A stretch of 64,000 bases of DNA from Halorhabdus utahensis DSM 12940 (GTDB lineage Archaea > Halobacteriota > Halobacteria > Halobacteriales > Haloarculaceae), in contig NC_013158.1 of the NCBI RefSeq assembly GCF_000023945.1, positions 868,001 to 932,000 on the forward strand. Reading direction: 5' to 3'. Below the pieces are notes generated by a model. That model had not been told where the DNA came from and did no database searches. It was given only the letters and a program-made list of their open reading frames with translations. The translations under genes were made by a program, and so were the position numbers. The number at the start of each line of letters is the position of its first letter. Position 1 is the first letter of the stretch. This document shows positions 44,789 through 53,134 of this stretch, piece after piece.

Positions 44789-45124
44789 ATGGCATCGGTC
44801 GAGTTACTGCGGACCCTCGGGAACAAGTACAGCGCCGAGATACTGGACGCGACCGACGAGCCGAAGTCCGCACAGGATCTGAGCGACGAACTCGACATCC
44901 CGATCGCGACCTGTTATCGGCGCATCGACGAGCTCACCGAGCACGATCTGCTGGAGCTTCACGACAACGTGTTGTCCGACGACCGCCGTCGTATCAAGGT
45001 CTATCGGCGAAACGTCGACTCGATCCAGGTCGGGTTCGACGACTCCCTGATGGTCGACGTCCAGGAGCGCTCGGAAGTGACGAACAAACTCGACGAGGCG
45101 TGGCGGACGCTCTCGGAATCCTAG
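44789..45124 (+). CDS. winged-helix transcription regulator
   Basis: The 111-residue protein is an ArsR/TrmB-like winged helix: LLRTLGNKYSAEILDATDEP, recognition region AQDLSDELDIPIATCYRRIDELTEHDLLELHD, and wing VLSDDRRRIKVYRRN. No Cys-based metal site is seen. Small regulators of this kind, just before archaellin genes, are candidates for controlling archaellum expression, as EarA does in methanogens. Whether it is an orthologue cannot be decided here. A small membrane protein gene follows 67 bp later. Confidence 0.82.
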   Translation: MASVELLRTLGNKYSAEILDATDEPKSAQDLSDELDIPIATCYRRIDELTEHDLLELHDNVLSDDRRRIKVYRRNVDSIQVGFDDSLMVDVQERSEVTNKLDEAWRTLSES

Positions 45125-45191
45125 GTTTCGAACACGCGGACAGGCACCATCGATAGAACGGCGATCGTGGTCCGCCATCGACCGATTATCA

Positions 45192-45530
45192 ATGCAGATA
45201 TTTTCGAGGAATGATTTAATACGGGTGCTCGGAAACTCTCAGGCAGTGCCAGTACTTGAACTCCTCTATGCGGTTTTGACCCTCGTCTTCGTAGTCGCGG
45301 GACTCACGATGGTCGGTATGGCAGTCCGTGCGTACGCACAAACGTCACGACGGGCGATGTTACACCTCTCGCTCGGGTTCGCGCTGGCGGTGGCCGGCGC
45401 AGCGGCCACGATGATCAGTGCGTTCGTGACTGACTTCGACGGTGCGCGCGGATTGTTGCTCGTCAACAGCGGGTTGACGACGTTTGGCTACCTGTTCGTG
45501 ATGTACAGTCTCGTCACCTACGAAGCGTGA
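45192..45530 (+). CDS. three-helix membrane protein (DUF7521-like)
   Basis: The 112-residue protein has three predicted helices (about 22-45, 54-77, 86-108). It matches small membrane proteins that follow ArsR-like HTH genes in haloarchaea, which I recall as DUF7521. The pairing suggests a membrane sensor or anchor for the regulator. No functional residue is evident beyond the conserved polar loop AYAQTSRRAMLHLSLGF. Confidence 0.75.
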   Translation: MQIFSRNDLIRVLGNSQAVPVLELLYAVLTLVFVVAGLTMVGMAVRAYAQTSRRAMLHLSLGFALAVAGAAATMISAFVTDFDGARGLLLVNSGLTTFGYLFVMYSLVTYEA

Positions 45531-45689
45531 GCGGTTCAGGACTCGCCACGATCGTGCAGTGTGTTACCTGTACACGGCGACTGAAGGCGAACACGCCCAT
45601 TTCGGGCCGACTATGCTACATTCTCAATATTTGAACGGGGCGAGGATGCCGGCCAATCCCCGTTTTCAGAATAGATAATTTGAGAGATA

Positions 45690-45697
45690 TTCTTAAA
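45690..45697 (+). promoter_or_regulatory. TATA-like box of archaellin gene 1
   Basis: TTCTTAAA is centred 27 bp before position 45721, the first base of the leader shared with the second archaellin gene. Confidence 0.6.
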
Positions 45698-45726
45698 GGG
45701 GTGTACGAATTCGGTTCAATTAGAGT

Positions 45727-45747
45727 CTGGGAGTAACCCAGGCGGAG
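45727..45747 (+). promoter_or_regulatory. leader hairpin and Shine-Dalgarno of archaellin 1
   Basis: CTGGG-AGTAA-CCCAG forms a 5 bp stem right before GGCGGAG, which serves as ribosome-binding site for ATG 45754. The same element precedes archaellin 2. Confidence 0.55.
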
Positions 45748-45753
45748 CATACA

Positions 45754-46380
45754 ATGTTCGAACGAACCAACGACAAACCGAACGAGCGGGCCCAGGTCGG
45801 GATCGGCACACTCATCGTGTTCATCGCGATGGTGCTGGTCGCCGCGATCGCCGCGGGCGTGCTGATCAACACGGCCGGGTTCCTGCAGAGTAGTGCCGAA
45901 GAAAGTGGTGAACAGGCAGCCGAGCAGGTCACGAATCGCCTGGTCGAAGTCAACACCGTTGGCACAGTCGATACCAGCCAAGATCCGACTGTCGTCACGG
46001 AAGTCAAGATCACGACCCGACTGGCGCCAGGATCGTCCGACGTGGACCTAGATGGCGTGACGATGCAATGGGTCCAAGCAGGCGGGAGTTACAATCTGGT
46101 GTCGGACCAGACCAGCGACATCAATAACGCCGATGGGGTATTCAGTTACGATGAGCTGCGGGACAATGACGGCTCCGTCGGCACCGACAGTACGTTGAAC
46201 AACCGCGTCGACCGCGCAGTCATCACTATCGGCCTCGATGGATCCAATGACAACATTGCCGGTCAGATGGAAGGTGGCGAGACCGCCACGCTGACGATCA
46301 GTACGCAGTCCGGTGGCGAGACCACCATCACGCTGGTCGTGCCGGACTCCCTGACTGAGAAGTCCTCGGTCAACCTGTAA
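45754..46380 (+). CDS. arlA1: archaellin (archaellum filament protein) 1
   Basis: The 208-residue product is an archaellin (flagellin). A type IV prepilin-like signal (ERAQ then [21 protein letters not shown]) is processed by prepilin peptidase close to residue 13-14; the long hydrophobic helix forms the filament core. The surface domain follows (about 75-208). No Cys and no N-x-S/T glycosylation sequon is present. The first 72 residues and last 35 are identical to archaellin 2, encoded 336 bp downstream. This is the major filament subunit candidate. Confidence 0.96.
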   Translation: MFERTNDKPNERAQVGIGTLIVFIAMVLVAAIAAGVLINTAGFLQSSAEESGEQAAEQVTNRLVEVNTVGTVDTSQDPTVVTEVKITTRLAPGSSDVDLDGVTMQWVQAGGSYNLVSDQTSDINNADGVFSYDELRDNDGSVGTDSTLNNRVDRAVITIGLDGSNDNIAGQMEGGETATLTISTQSGGETTITLVVPDSLTEKSSVNL

Positions 46381-46653
46381 ATCCGCCTCCCCTCTTTCGT
46401 CTACGCTGTTTCTGGGTTCCTGTGTACGCGTTGAGCGGCGGCCTTCTCATGAACTGATTCACGCATTCACTATCCATGCGAACTGATATCGATTCGATCC
46501 GCAGTTGTGAATATTGATTTCGAAATGTGACCATCGGCTCGCCTGCCGGACTTCTCTCGGCTCGTGTACACCCATGCCATGTAGTTAGGCTTCAGTATCC
46601 CCTGAATTCGAAGGACGGAGCCCCAAATTCAATTGTGATAATTTGGGAGTTGC

Positions 46654-46661
46654 AATTAAAT
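46654..46661 (+). promoter_or_regulatory. TATA-like box of archaellin gene 2
   Basis: AATTAAAT is centred 27 bp before 46684, matching the geometry of the first archaellin promoter although the sequence outside differs. Confidence 0.6.
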
Positions 46662-46689
46662 AGGTGTGTGAAGTTGATTCACGTAGAGT

Positions 46690-46710
46690 CTGGGAGTAAC
46701 CCAGGCGGAG
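46690..46710 (+). promoter_or_regulatory. leader hairpin and Shine-Dalgarno of archaellin 2
   Basis: The same CTGGG-AGTAA-CCCAG stem-loop and GGCGGAG as in copy 1, exactly 963 bp downstream of it. Confidence 0.55.
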
Positions 46711-46716
46711 CATACA

Positions 46717-47325
46717 ATGTTCGAACGAACCAACGACAAACCGAACGAGCGAGCCCAGGTCGGGATCGGCACACTCATCGTGTTCATTGCGATGGTGCTG
46801 GTCGCCGCGATCGCCGCGGGCGTGCTGATTAACACGGCCGGGTTCCTGCAGAGTAGTGCCGAAGAAAGTGGTGAACAGGCAGCCGAGCAGGTCACGAATC
46901 GCCTGGTCGAAGTCAACACCGTCGGAACGGTAAACAATGGCCAGGTCGAGGCCGTTGATATCACCGCTCGTCTGGCACCCGGGTCAAACGACGTCGATCT
47001 CGAGGGCGTGACGATGCAATGGGTCCAGGCCGGCGGGAGTTCCAATTTAGTGGCAGACGGTAGTGGCGACGAAGGCAATGCGGATGGTGTCTTTACCTTC
47101 TCAGAGCTGCGGGACAATGACGGCTCCGTCGGCACCGACAACACGTTGAACAACCGCGTCGACCGAGCGATCATCAGCATCGACCTGACACAGACAGACG
47201 TCAGCAGCTCCATGGCAGGTGGCGAGACCGCCACGCTGACGATCAGTACGCAGTCCGGTGGCGAGACCACCATCACGCTGGTCGTGCCGGACTCCCTGAC
47301 TGAGAAGTCCTCGGTCAACCTCTAA
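46717..47325 (+). CDS. arlA2: archaellin (archaellum filament protein) 2
   Basis: The 202-residue archaellin has the same prepilin-like signal and helix as copy 1 (identical to residue 72) and the same last 35 residues. The central surface part differs by many substitutions and a 6-residue net deletion. No N-x-S/T sequon and no Cys is present. Having its own promoter, it can be expressed separately from copy 1, for example as a second filament subunit or to vary the filament surface. Confidence 0.96.
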   Translation: MFERTNDKPNERAQVGIGTLIVFIAMVLVAAIAAGVLINTAGFLQSSAEESGEQAAEQVTNRLVEVNTVGTVNNGQVEAVDITARLAPGSNDVDLEGVTMQWVQAGGSSNLVADGSGDEGNADGVFTFSELRDNDGSVGTDNTLNNRVDRAIISIDLTQTDVSSSMAGGETATLTISTQSGGETTITLVVPDSLTEKSSVNL

Positions 47326-47421
47326 ATCCGCCTTTCCTCCTTCGTTTTTCGAATTGCCAGCCAACCACAGGCGAGTCTGCTCAGCGACGGAATTATACCG
47401 CGTCACGTCGAATACTAACAC

Positions 47422-48078
47422 ATGCCACCAGGGGACGACAACGACGACGAGGACGGACGCGTGCTCGCCCCCGAGGAGCTCGACATCTCCGAGGACGAGC
47501 ACGTCGCGGAGATCGAGGACGGCCGGTACGTCGTCTCCCCGAATGATCCGATCGGTGATGTCGACGGGATCAAAACAACCGAAACAGAGCCGGAACCAGC
47601 CACCGATGAATCGGAAAGTGACGTCGACGAAGCATCCGATCAGGCGTCGCCAGCCCCGTCAAATACGCCGACGGACGCAGCGTCCGAATCCCGGGAGCCC
47701 TGGCAAGACAACGCAAGCGAGACGGGAGAGATGACCGAAGCGGACGTCGAAGCGTGGCTCCGGGACTCGTTCACTTCGGCTGACTCCAGGTACGGCTTTC
47801 ACGTCACGGCGACGTTCGACGGCCGGGTGTCCCAGCGCCGGATGATGTCCAACGATGTGGTGACGATCTTCGAGAGCCTGATCCTGTGGTACGCCCAGCA
47901 CATCGACAGCGAGACGCCAGTCGAGGAGATCCTCGGTATCCTGCTGACCGAATCGAACGTGCCGATCAGTTACCCGACCGAGAGTCTTTCGGCGGCGATC
48001 AAAGCCCGGGGCCTCGGCCCGGACGATTCGATCGGGGAACTCATGAACGCCATCGGCGACGATGGCTTCGAGCTCTGA
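47422..48078 (+). CDS. archaellum-locus acidic protein (DUF7500-like)
   Basis: The 218-residue soluble protein has an acidic N-terminus (EELDISEDEHVAEIEDGRYVVS, about 17-40), a disordered Thr/Ser/Pro/Glu-rich linker (about 50-105), and a compact C-terminal domain of about 110 residues. The latter contains VEAWLRDSF, GFHVTATFDGRVSQRRMM and VEEILGILLTESNVPISYP. I recall this family as DUF7500 and as commonly near archaellin genes. No function is known. It leads a row of three genes with 1-4 bp gaps or overlaps. Confidence 0.8.
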   Translation: MPPGDDNDDEDGRVLAPEELDISEDEHVAEIEDGRYVVSPNDPIGDVDGIKTTETEPEPATDESESDVDEASDQASPAPSNTPTDAASESREPWQDNASETGEMTEADVEAWLRDSFTSADSRYGFHVTATFDGRVSQRRMMSNDVVTIFESLILWYAQHIDSETPVEEILGILLTESNVPISYPTESLSAAIKARGLGPDDSIGELMNAIGDDGFEL

Positions 48079-48079
48079 G

Positions 48080-48592
48080 ATGAGTCGTGCGTTCGATTCC
48101 TTCTTCGGCGATCCACTCGGCCTGAGCCAGCAACTTCTCGTCGGCGTCGTGGTCGTGACGCTCGTGTTCTCCGGCCCGCTCGTGCCCGGACTGTCGTTCG
48201 GGGGGGCCGGCCCGCCGGCGACGATCGGCGACGGCAACGCCAGCGTCTCGTCGGTGGCTATCGATCTCGACGCCGTCGAGATCACACCCGGCCGGTTCGG
48301 GACTGACGTCGAGTACCTCCGGATTCCGGACGCGAGACTGTCCATCGACGACGTCGAAGGAGAGCCACGGATCGTCTACCGACTGGTCGTCCCGGAACTG
48401 CAACTCGACCACGCCGAGACACGGCTGCTTGCGAGTCCCGGTGACGTCACCGTTCGGCCGAGCGACGTGGCCTTCCTGTCCGGGGAACTGTCGGCAGCGC
48501 ACTATAACGGAACGCTACGCGTTCGCGTCCAATCGCTGTCAACCGATCGAACCGTGTTCAACGAGTCCATCAGGATCGAGGTAAGACGGTGA
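48080..48592 (+). CDS. single-pass membrane-anchored protein of the archaellum locus
   Basis: The 170-residue product has a short cytoplasmic start, one helix at about 15-37 (SQQLLVGVVVVTLVFSGPL) and an exported beta-rich domain (about 45-170). The domain includes the sequons NAS, NGT and NES, so it probably faces outward and may be glycosylated. It starts 1 bp after the preceding stop and overlaps the next gene by four bases. I do not recognise the domain. It could be a periplasmic part of a complex with the large membrane protein that follows. Confidence 0.75.
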   Translation: MSRAFDSFFGDPLGLSQQLLVGVVVVTLVFSGPLVPGLSFGGAGPPATIGDGNASVSSVAIDLDAVEITPGRFGTDVEYLRIPDARLSIDDVEGEPRIVYRLVVPELQLDHAETRLLASPGDVTVRPSDVAFLSGELSAAHYNGTLRVRVQSLSTDRTVFNESIRIEVRR

Positions 48593-50664
48593 CCCGGGTT
48601 GGTGCAGCCGAAGTCGACGAGTGGCTATCCGAACGTGGGTCGATGATCCGTCGACAGGCCGTCGCTGTCCTGTTCGGCGATCGCGTCGGCCTGACCCTGT
48701 TTCTGGGTGTCGTCGTCGTGCTGGCGGCCCTCTGGCGAGTCGGGTTTTTCATCACCGACACCTACGCCATCGCGAACACGCTCGTGAATCTGGCCGACGG
48801 ACGGCTCCACATCGCTCGGATCGAGTACTCGCTGACGCTCGGGTCCCAGCCGGGGTTATACGAACACGGCGGTCAGGTCTTCGGGCGCAACTACGGCCAG
48901 GCGGCACTCGCTCTCCCCTTCTACTGGCTGCTCGAAGGGACCGCGGCACTCGCCGAGTTGCGGCTGGTACTCGCGGGCGGGTGGAGTCTGCTCGTGGCCG
49001 CATTCGCGTCACAGCTCGGTCAGGTGCTTGATCGCCCCCGCGTGACGTTGGCTGGAACGCTGGGCGCGCTGGGCCTGTTCGTCGGCAACGTCGCGCTTTC
49101 GACGCCGCTCGATCCCCGGTGGAACGGCTTGCTCGCTCTCCAGCTCCTCTCGCTGGTGGCGGCAGGTGTGGTCGCCGTGGCGGTGTATCGATTGCTCAGT
49201 GAGTACCACGGACAGCGAGTCGGCGTGGCCGGGGGATTGCTGGCGGCACTCGCCCTGCCGATCGCGTTCTGGGCGACGATGCCGAAACGCCACGTCATGT
49301 CGGCGGCGCTGATCGCAATCGTCGTCTTCGGGTTCGCCCGGAGTCGAAATGCTGCTCGGCCACTACCGTCGCGAGCCCTGTCCTACGCCGCTGTCGGGGT
49401 CCTCGCGTGGCTACACGCCGCCGAGGCGTTGGTGGTGCTGGTGGTACTCGTCCCGTTCGACCTCGCGACCGCTCGACGCAACGGAATTCGAGAGCTAGGC
49501 GTGCTCGGCGTCGTTTTCGCCCTCTCGCTGGTTCCGTTCGGACTGACGAACTACCTCATCACCGGCTCGCCGTTCACTGCCCCGCGAATGCTCTCGAATC
49601 TCGGTGGACTCGCGGAACTCAGCCCCGGGGGAGATATCGTCGTCGACGGCGGTGGCGAGCCCACACAACCGACGACACCGGATCCGACGCCACCGGGCGA
49701 GCCCGCGTCGCCAGGCGAAACGTCACCCCCCGACGGAGCGAGCGGCCCTGGCGATCCCGGGACGGGGCTCTGGAGCCAGATCACCAGTGCTCTCGGTGGT
49801 GTGATCGGACTGGGGGCCACCGGTATCAACGGCGCTATCGGGGTTCTCGACAGCCTCGTCGGGGCGGTCGTGTTCGGCATCGAGGCAGCGGCGGCCCGGA
49901 TCGGCGAGCTGTGGGGATACGTCGCGGAAGGGATCGGGATCGCCTTCGGGGACCTCGAGCGACTCGGCCACGTCTTCCTCAGGAGCGGCCGGATCCCGGG
50001 GGTGGACTACGCGACCAACGACCACGAGACCGTCGAGCTGACCGTCCTGGAAGCCGCGCCGATGCTCGGGACCCTCGTCGCCATCCCGATCGTCCTCGGC
50101 AAACGAGGGCTGGAAAGCGGGGGAGGGAAGCTTCGTGGACGACTGACGGCGATCCGCTCGACTCCGCGATACCAGACGGACCTCTTCGCGGGGACGCTCG
50201 TCGCCGCGTTCACCCTCCTGTACCTGCCCAGACTGCCGCTTTACTCCCAGATCACGGTCCGGTATCTGGTTCCGATCATGCCCGTGGCGGTCTACGGTGT
50301 GATGCGGCTGCCAGCCGTCCGGCGGAGCCTCACGACGAACGTCCGGGAGTTCATCGACGCATACGTCGGAGCCACTGTGGTTGGCATTGTCGGCGTCATC
50401 GCGGTGTTCGTCGCGATCGACCCGGCGATCGGCGAGGCGATGCAGTTTCACGCCCTGTTGAACCTGATCGCTGCGGGGATTGCCGCGGCTGTCGTCGTCC
50501 TGGACACGATCGACGGCCCCGACCTGCCAGTCGCGACGGCGATCGGGACTGCGGGCGGGGCCGCCACGACGCTTTATGTCCTTGCCGGGATCGAGTACAT
50601 CACGTACGGCCAGTTCGCACTCCCGGTCGCCGAGTGGCTCTCGACACTGATTCCAGTGTTCTGA
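48589..50664 (+). CDS. large polytopic membrane protein (possible GT-C glycosyltransferase)
   Basis: The 691-residue protein has about 12 predicted helices in two blocks (about 33-340 and 480-690). Between them is a region with a Pro/Thr/Gly-rich linker (about 357-392; TPDPTPPGEPASPGE). The first outer loop (TDTYAIANTLVNLADGRL) and YEHGGQVFGRNYGQAALALPF resemble lipid-linked-sugar GT-C enzymes, but the usual acidic pair is not clear. It starts at GTG 48589, coupled to the previous gene. Position suggests a job in building or modifying the archaellum; this is inference. Confidence 0.75.
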   Translation: MTRVGAAEVDEWLSERGSMIRRQAVAVLFGDRVGLTLFLGVVVVLAALWRVGFFITDTYAIANTLVNLADGRLHIARIEYSLTLGSQPGLYEHGGQVFGRNYGQAALALPFYWLLEGTAALAELRLVLAGGWSLLVAAFASQLGQVLDRPRVTLAGTLGALGLFVGNVALSTPLDPRWNGLLALQLLSLVAAGVVAVAVYRLLSEYHGQRVGVAGGLLAALALPIAFWATMPKRHVMSAALIAIVVFGFARSRNAARPLPSRALSYAAVGVLAWLHAAEALVVLVVLVPFDLATARRNGIRELGVLGVVFALSLVPFGLTNYLITGSPFTAPRMLSNLGGLAELSPGGDIVVDGGGEPTQPTTPDPTPPGEPASPGETSPPDGASGPGDPGTGLWSQITSALGGVIGLGATGINGAIGVLDSLVGAVVFGIEAAAARIGELWGYVAEGIGIAFGDLERLGHVFLRSGRIPGVDYATNDHETVELTVLEAAPMLGTLVAIPIVLGKRGLESGGGKLRGRLTAIRSTPRYQTDLFAGTLVAAFTLLYLPRLPLYSQITVRYLVPIMPVAVYGVMRLPAVRRSLTTNVREFIDAYVGATVVGIVGVIAVFVAIDPAIGEAMQFHALLNLIAAGIAAAVVVLDTIDGPDLPVATAIGTAGGAATTLYVLAGIEYITYGQFALPVAEWLSTLIPVF

Positions 50665-50728
50665 AAATATCCGCCGAGTGACGGCACAGAGCCGGCGTTT
50701 GCTATCAAACGCGATAATAGTACGGAAG

Positions 50729-50736
50729 CATTTATC
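50729..50736 (+). promoter_or_regulatory. TATA-like box of the cheY-cheC-cheD operon
   Basis: CATTTATC would start transcription near 50760, about 9 bp before the cheY ATG. Confidence 0.5.
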
Positions 50737-50768
50737 TAGGCAATTCGCTAATCTGAGAAGTAGAACCC

Positions 50769-51128
50769 ATGCCAGAAGTATTGATCGCGGACGATTCGGA
50801 GTTCATGCGGAACCTGCTGCGCGAAATCCTCGAGGAAGACCATCAGATCGTCGGTGAGGTCGAAAACGGCGTCGAGGCCGTCGAGGCCTACAAGGACAAG
50901 GATCCGGACCTCGTGATGATGGACATCGTGATGCCGATCAGAGACGGTATCGAGGCCACCGACGAGATCAAAACCGAAAGTCCAGACGCGAACGTGATCA
51001 TGTGCACCAGCGTCGGCCAGGAGGAGAAGATGAAAGAGGCCGTGAAGGCTGGGGCCGACGGGTACATCACCAAGCCGTTCCAGAAGCCAAGCGTCATGGA
51101 AGCTATCGAAGACGTCGTCCCCTCATAG
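50769..51128 (+). CDS. cheY: chemotaxis response regulator CheY
   Basis: The 119-residue single receiver domain has D8-D9, acceptor D52 (MMDIVMP), T80-S81 and K102 (ITKPF), the full set needed for phosphotransfer from CheA. Phosphorylated CheY acts on the archaellum through CheF and controls reversal of rotation. It is immediately followed by the CheC-type gene (no intergenic base) and cheD. Confidence 0.96.
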   Translation: MPEVLIADDSEFMRNLLREILEEDHQIVGEVENGVEAVEAYKDKDPDLVMMDIVMPIRDGIEATDEIKTESPDANVIMCTSVGQEEKMKEAVKAGADGYITKPFQKPSVMEAIEDVVPS

Positions 51129-52349
51129 ATGAACGTCGACATCCAGTCGCTCGGGACGTTCAACGAACTCGCCCACGAAGGGGCAAAGGAGGCCACGGCA
51201 TCGATGACCCAGATGACGGGCATCGACGCCGACGTGGACGTGACCCAGATCACGCTGATGGATCGGGGCGACGTCGGCGAAACGCTGGCCGAGCAGGCGT
51301 TCGTCGGGGTCGAATTCGACTTCGAGGGCGAGCTATCGGGTCAGACAGCGCTGGTACTTGATCAGGACAGTAGCGAGACGTTGGCGGGAACGCTGATGCC
51401 CGGCGACGAGATCAGTGCCGAAATGGCCAAAAGCGGGGTCAAGGAGATCGGCAACATCATGATGAGTGGGTTCATCGACGGCTGGGCCGACTATCTCGAA
51501 ACCACGATCGATCACTCCCCGCCGACGTACATCGAAGGGACCGGCAAGGAGATCCTTCCGACGTCGGATGATTCATCGCCCGACGATCAGGTCTTCGTGT
51601 TCAAAAGCGAGATCGAGTGGGTCGACGAATCAGTCGACTTCTACATCTACATGTTGCCGGATCAGGACTCGCTCACGGACCTGATGGCGGACCACGCCGA
51701 CGCCGAAGCCGACGCGATCCCGGTCGACAAGCTCCACGTCTTCAACCGGATGACCCAGCAGGGCACCAAGCAGGCCGCCGAAAACGTCTCGATGATGACT
51801 GGAATTGATGTCGAAGCGGAAGTCTCACAAATCAACTTCACGCGGATCGAAGACATCCCCAAGCAGGTCGGGACCGACCGATACGTCGGGACGGCCGTCG
51901 AGTTCACCGACCTCCCGAGTGGGTTCCTGCTCGTGTTGTTCGACGAGGCCTCGGCGAAGAACGCGGCCGAGGCGCTGATGCCCACCGCGGTCGAGGGTGA
52001 AGAACTCACCGACCAACACACGGCAGCCATCGAGGAACTGGGGAACATCATGACCAGCGGGTTCGTCGACGGCTGGGCGAACGTCCTCCAGACGTCCATC
52101 GATCACACGCCGCCGCGGCTGGTTCACGACATGGGGCGGGCGATCATCGACCCGCTTGCGGCCCAGGTCGGGCAACATCAGGACCACGCGTTCGTCATCG
52201 ACTCGCGGATGCGAACGGACGACGTCGAGTTCGAGAGCGAGATCTACGCGTTGCCCAACGACGAGGAACTCCGGGAAGCACTCGAGGAACTGGCGGTCGA
52301 ACGGGCGGAAGAGACTGACGCGGACCCCGAAGAAATATTCCAGGAATGA
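51129..52349 (+). CDS. cheC: two-domain CheC-type phosphatase-like protein
   Basis: The 406-residue protein is an internal duplication of the CheC domain. The active-site-type helix occurs in both halves: GNIMMSGFIDGWADYLETTI (about 113-132) and GNIMTSGFVDGWANVLQTSI (about 304-323). Each is followed by DHSPP or DHTPP. Single CheC domains dephosphorylate CheY-P. It begins right after the cheY stop and overlaps cheD by four bases, so the three are translated together. Confidence 0.9.
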   Translation: MNVDIQSLGTFNELAHEGAKEATASMTQMTGIDADVDVTQITLMDRGDVGETLAEQAFVGVEFDFEGELSGQTALVLDQDSSETLAGTLMPGDEISAEMAKSGVKEIGNIMMSGFIDGWADYLETTIDHSPPTYIEGTGKEILPTSDDSSPDDQVFVFKSEIEWVDESVDFYIYMLPDQDSLTDLMADHADAEADAIPVDKLHVFNRMTQQGTKQAAENVSMMTGIDVEAEVSQINFTRIEDIPKQVGTDRYVGTAVEFTDLPSGFLLVLFDEASAKNAAEALMPTAVEGEELTDQHTAAIEELGNIMTSGFVDGWANVLQTSIDHTPPRLVHDMGRAIIDPLAAQVGQHQDHAFVIDSRMRTDDVEFESEIYALPNDEELREALEELAVERAEETDADPEEIFQE

Positions 52350-52861
52350 AGGTCTACGACGGATCGCAGACTGAGCAATCGAGCACGCCCGAGCGCATCA
52401 AGGTCGGGATCGCCGAGTACGACGTCTCGACGAACGGCGCGACACTGTCGACCAGTGGACTCGGCTCCTGTATCGGCGTCGGGCTCCACGACGAGGAGTC
52501 CAGCGTCTCTGGGCTCGTACACGTGATGTTGCCAGTCTCGGAGGAAGTCAACGGCGGAAACCCGGCGAAGTTCGCGGACACCGGCGTCAAAACCCTGGTC
52601 AGAGAACTCGAAGACCACGGTGCGGATCGGTCGAACATCGTCGCGAAGATCGCCGGCGGGAGCGACATGCTCGATTTCTCGAAGAACGGCTCCGGCATCG
52701 GTGTCCGGAACGCGAACGTCGTCGAGGAAACCCTCTCGGCACTCGACATCCCGATCGTCGGCGAAGACATCGGCGGCGACCACGGCCGATCGATCCGGCT
52801 CGAAGGCGATACCGGCGATCTGATCGTCAAAAGCGCAAACCGGGACTCGAAGCGGCTCTGA
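52346..52861 (+). CDS. cheD: chemoreceptor glutamine deamidase CheD
   Basis: The 171-residue CheD has the catalytic Cys in LGSCIGVGL (C42), the His in LVHVMLP (H59) and the Thr in FADTGVKTL (T79). It deamidates chemoreceptors and is controlled by CheC. It lies at the end of the cheY-cheC-cheD unit, overlapping cheC by four bases. After its stop, a T-run within GGCCGTTTTTTCGG (around 52905) could terminate transcription. Confidence 0.95.
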   Translation: MKVYDGSQTEQSSTPERIKVGIAEYDVSTNGATLSTSGLGSCIGVGLHDEESSVSGLVHVMLPVSEEVNGGNPAKFADTGVKTLVRELEDHGADRSNIVAKIAGGSDMLDFSKNGSGIGVRNANVVEETLSALDIPIVGEDIGGDHGRSIRLEGDTGDLIVKSANRDSKRL

Positions 52862-53134
52862 CCGGTCAGAGATGACACCCAGTCGATTCGAGAGGGCGTC
52901 TCTGGCCGTTTTTTCGGAGAGACATACGGGAACCGTCATAACTACCGACCAGCGACAGTGAACGTCAGTTCGTTCTGAATATCGATACCAATACCGCGCC
53001 GGCGGAGGGTTACAGCACAATCACGCGACGTCAGACGCTAATTTCCGATCGATTTTGCTGAACGGAACCGTCAGTTATCAAATATGATACTCTAAACGGT
53101 ACATTGAAGGGCGCGTGCGGGGATATTACTCCTA

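Larger units (their letters stand above)
46381..46716. other. intergenic region between the archaellin genes
   Basis: This 336 bp stretch has no supported gene. It starts with a pyrimidine-rich stretch (46381-46400) that may end transcription of copy 1 and ends with the promoter and leader of copy 2. The middle is more AT-rich than its surroundings. Confidence 0.6.
45721..47325 (+). repeat. tandem archaellin gene duplication
   Basis: The two copies begin at 45721 and 46684 with identical leaders and nearly identical first 220 coding bases. They diverge in the middle and become near-identical again over the last about 105 bases. Sequence outside the leader is not conserved, apart from partial similarity in the pyrimidine-rich region after each stop. 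Confidence 0.9.
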
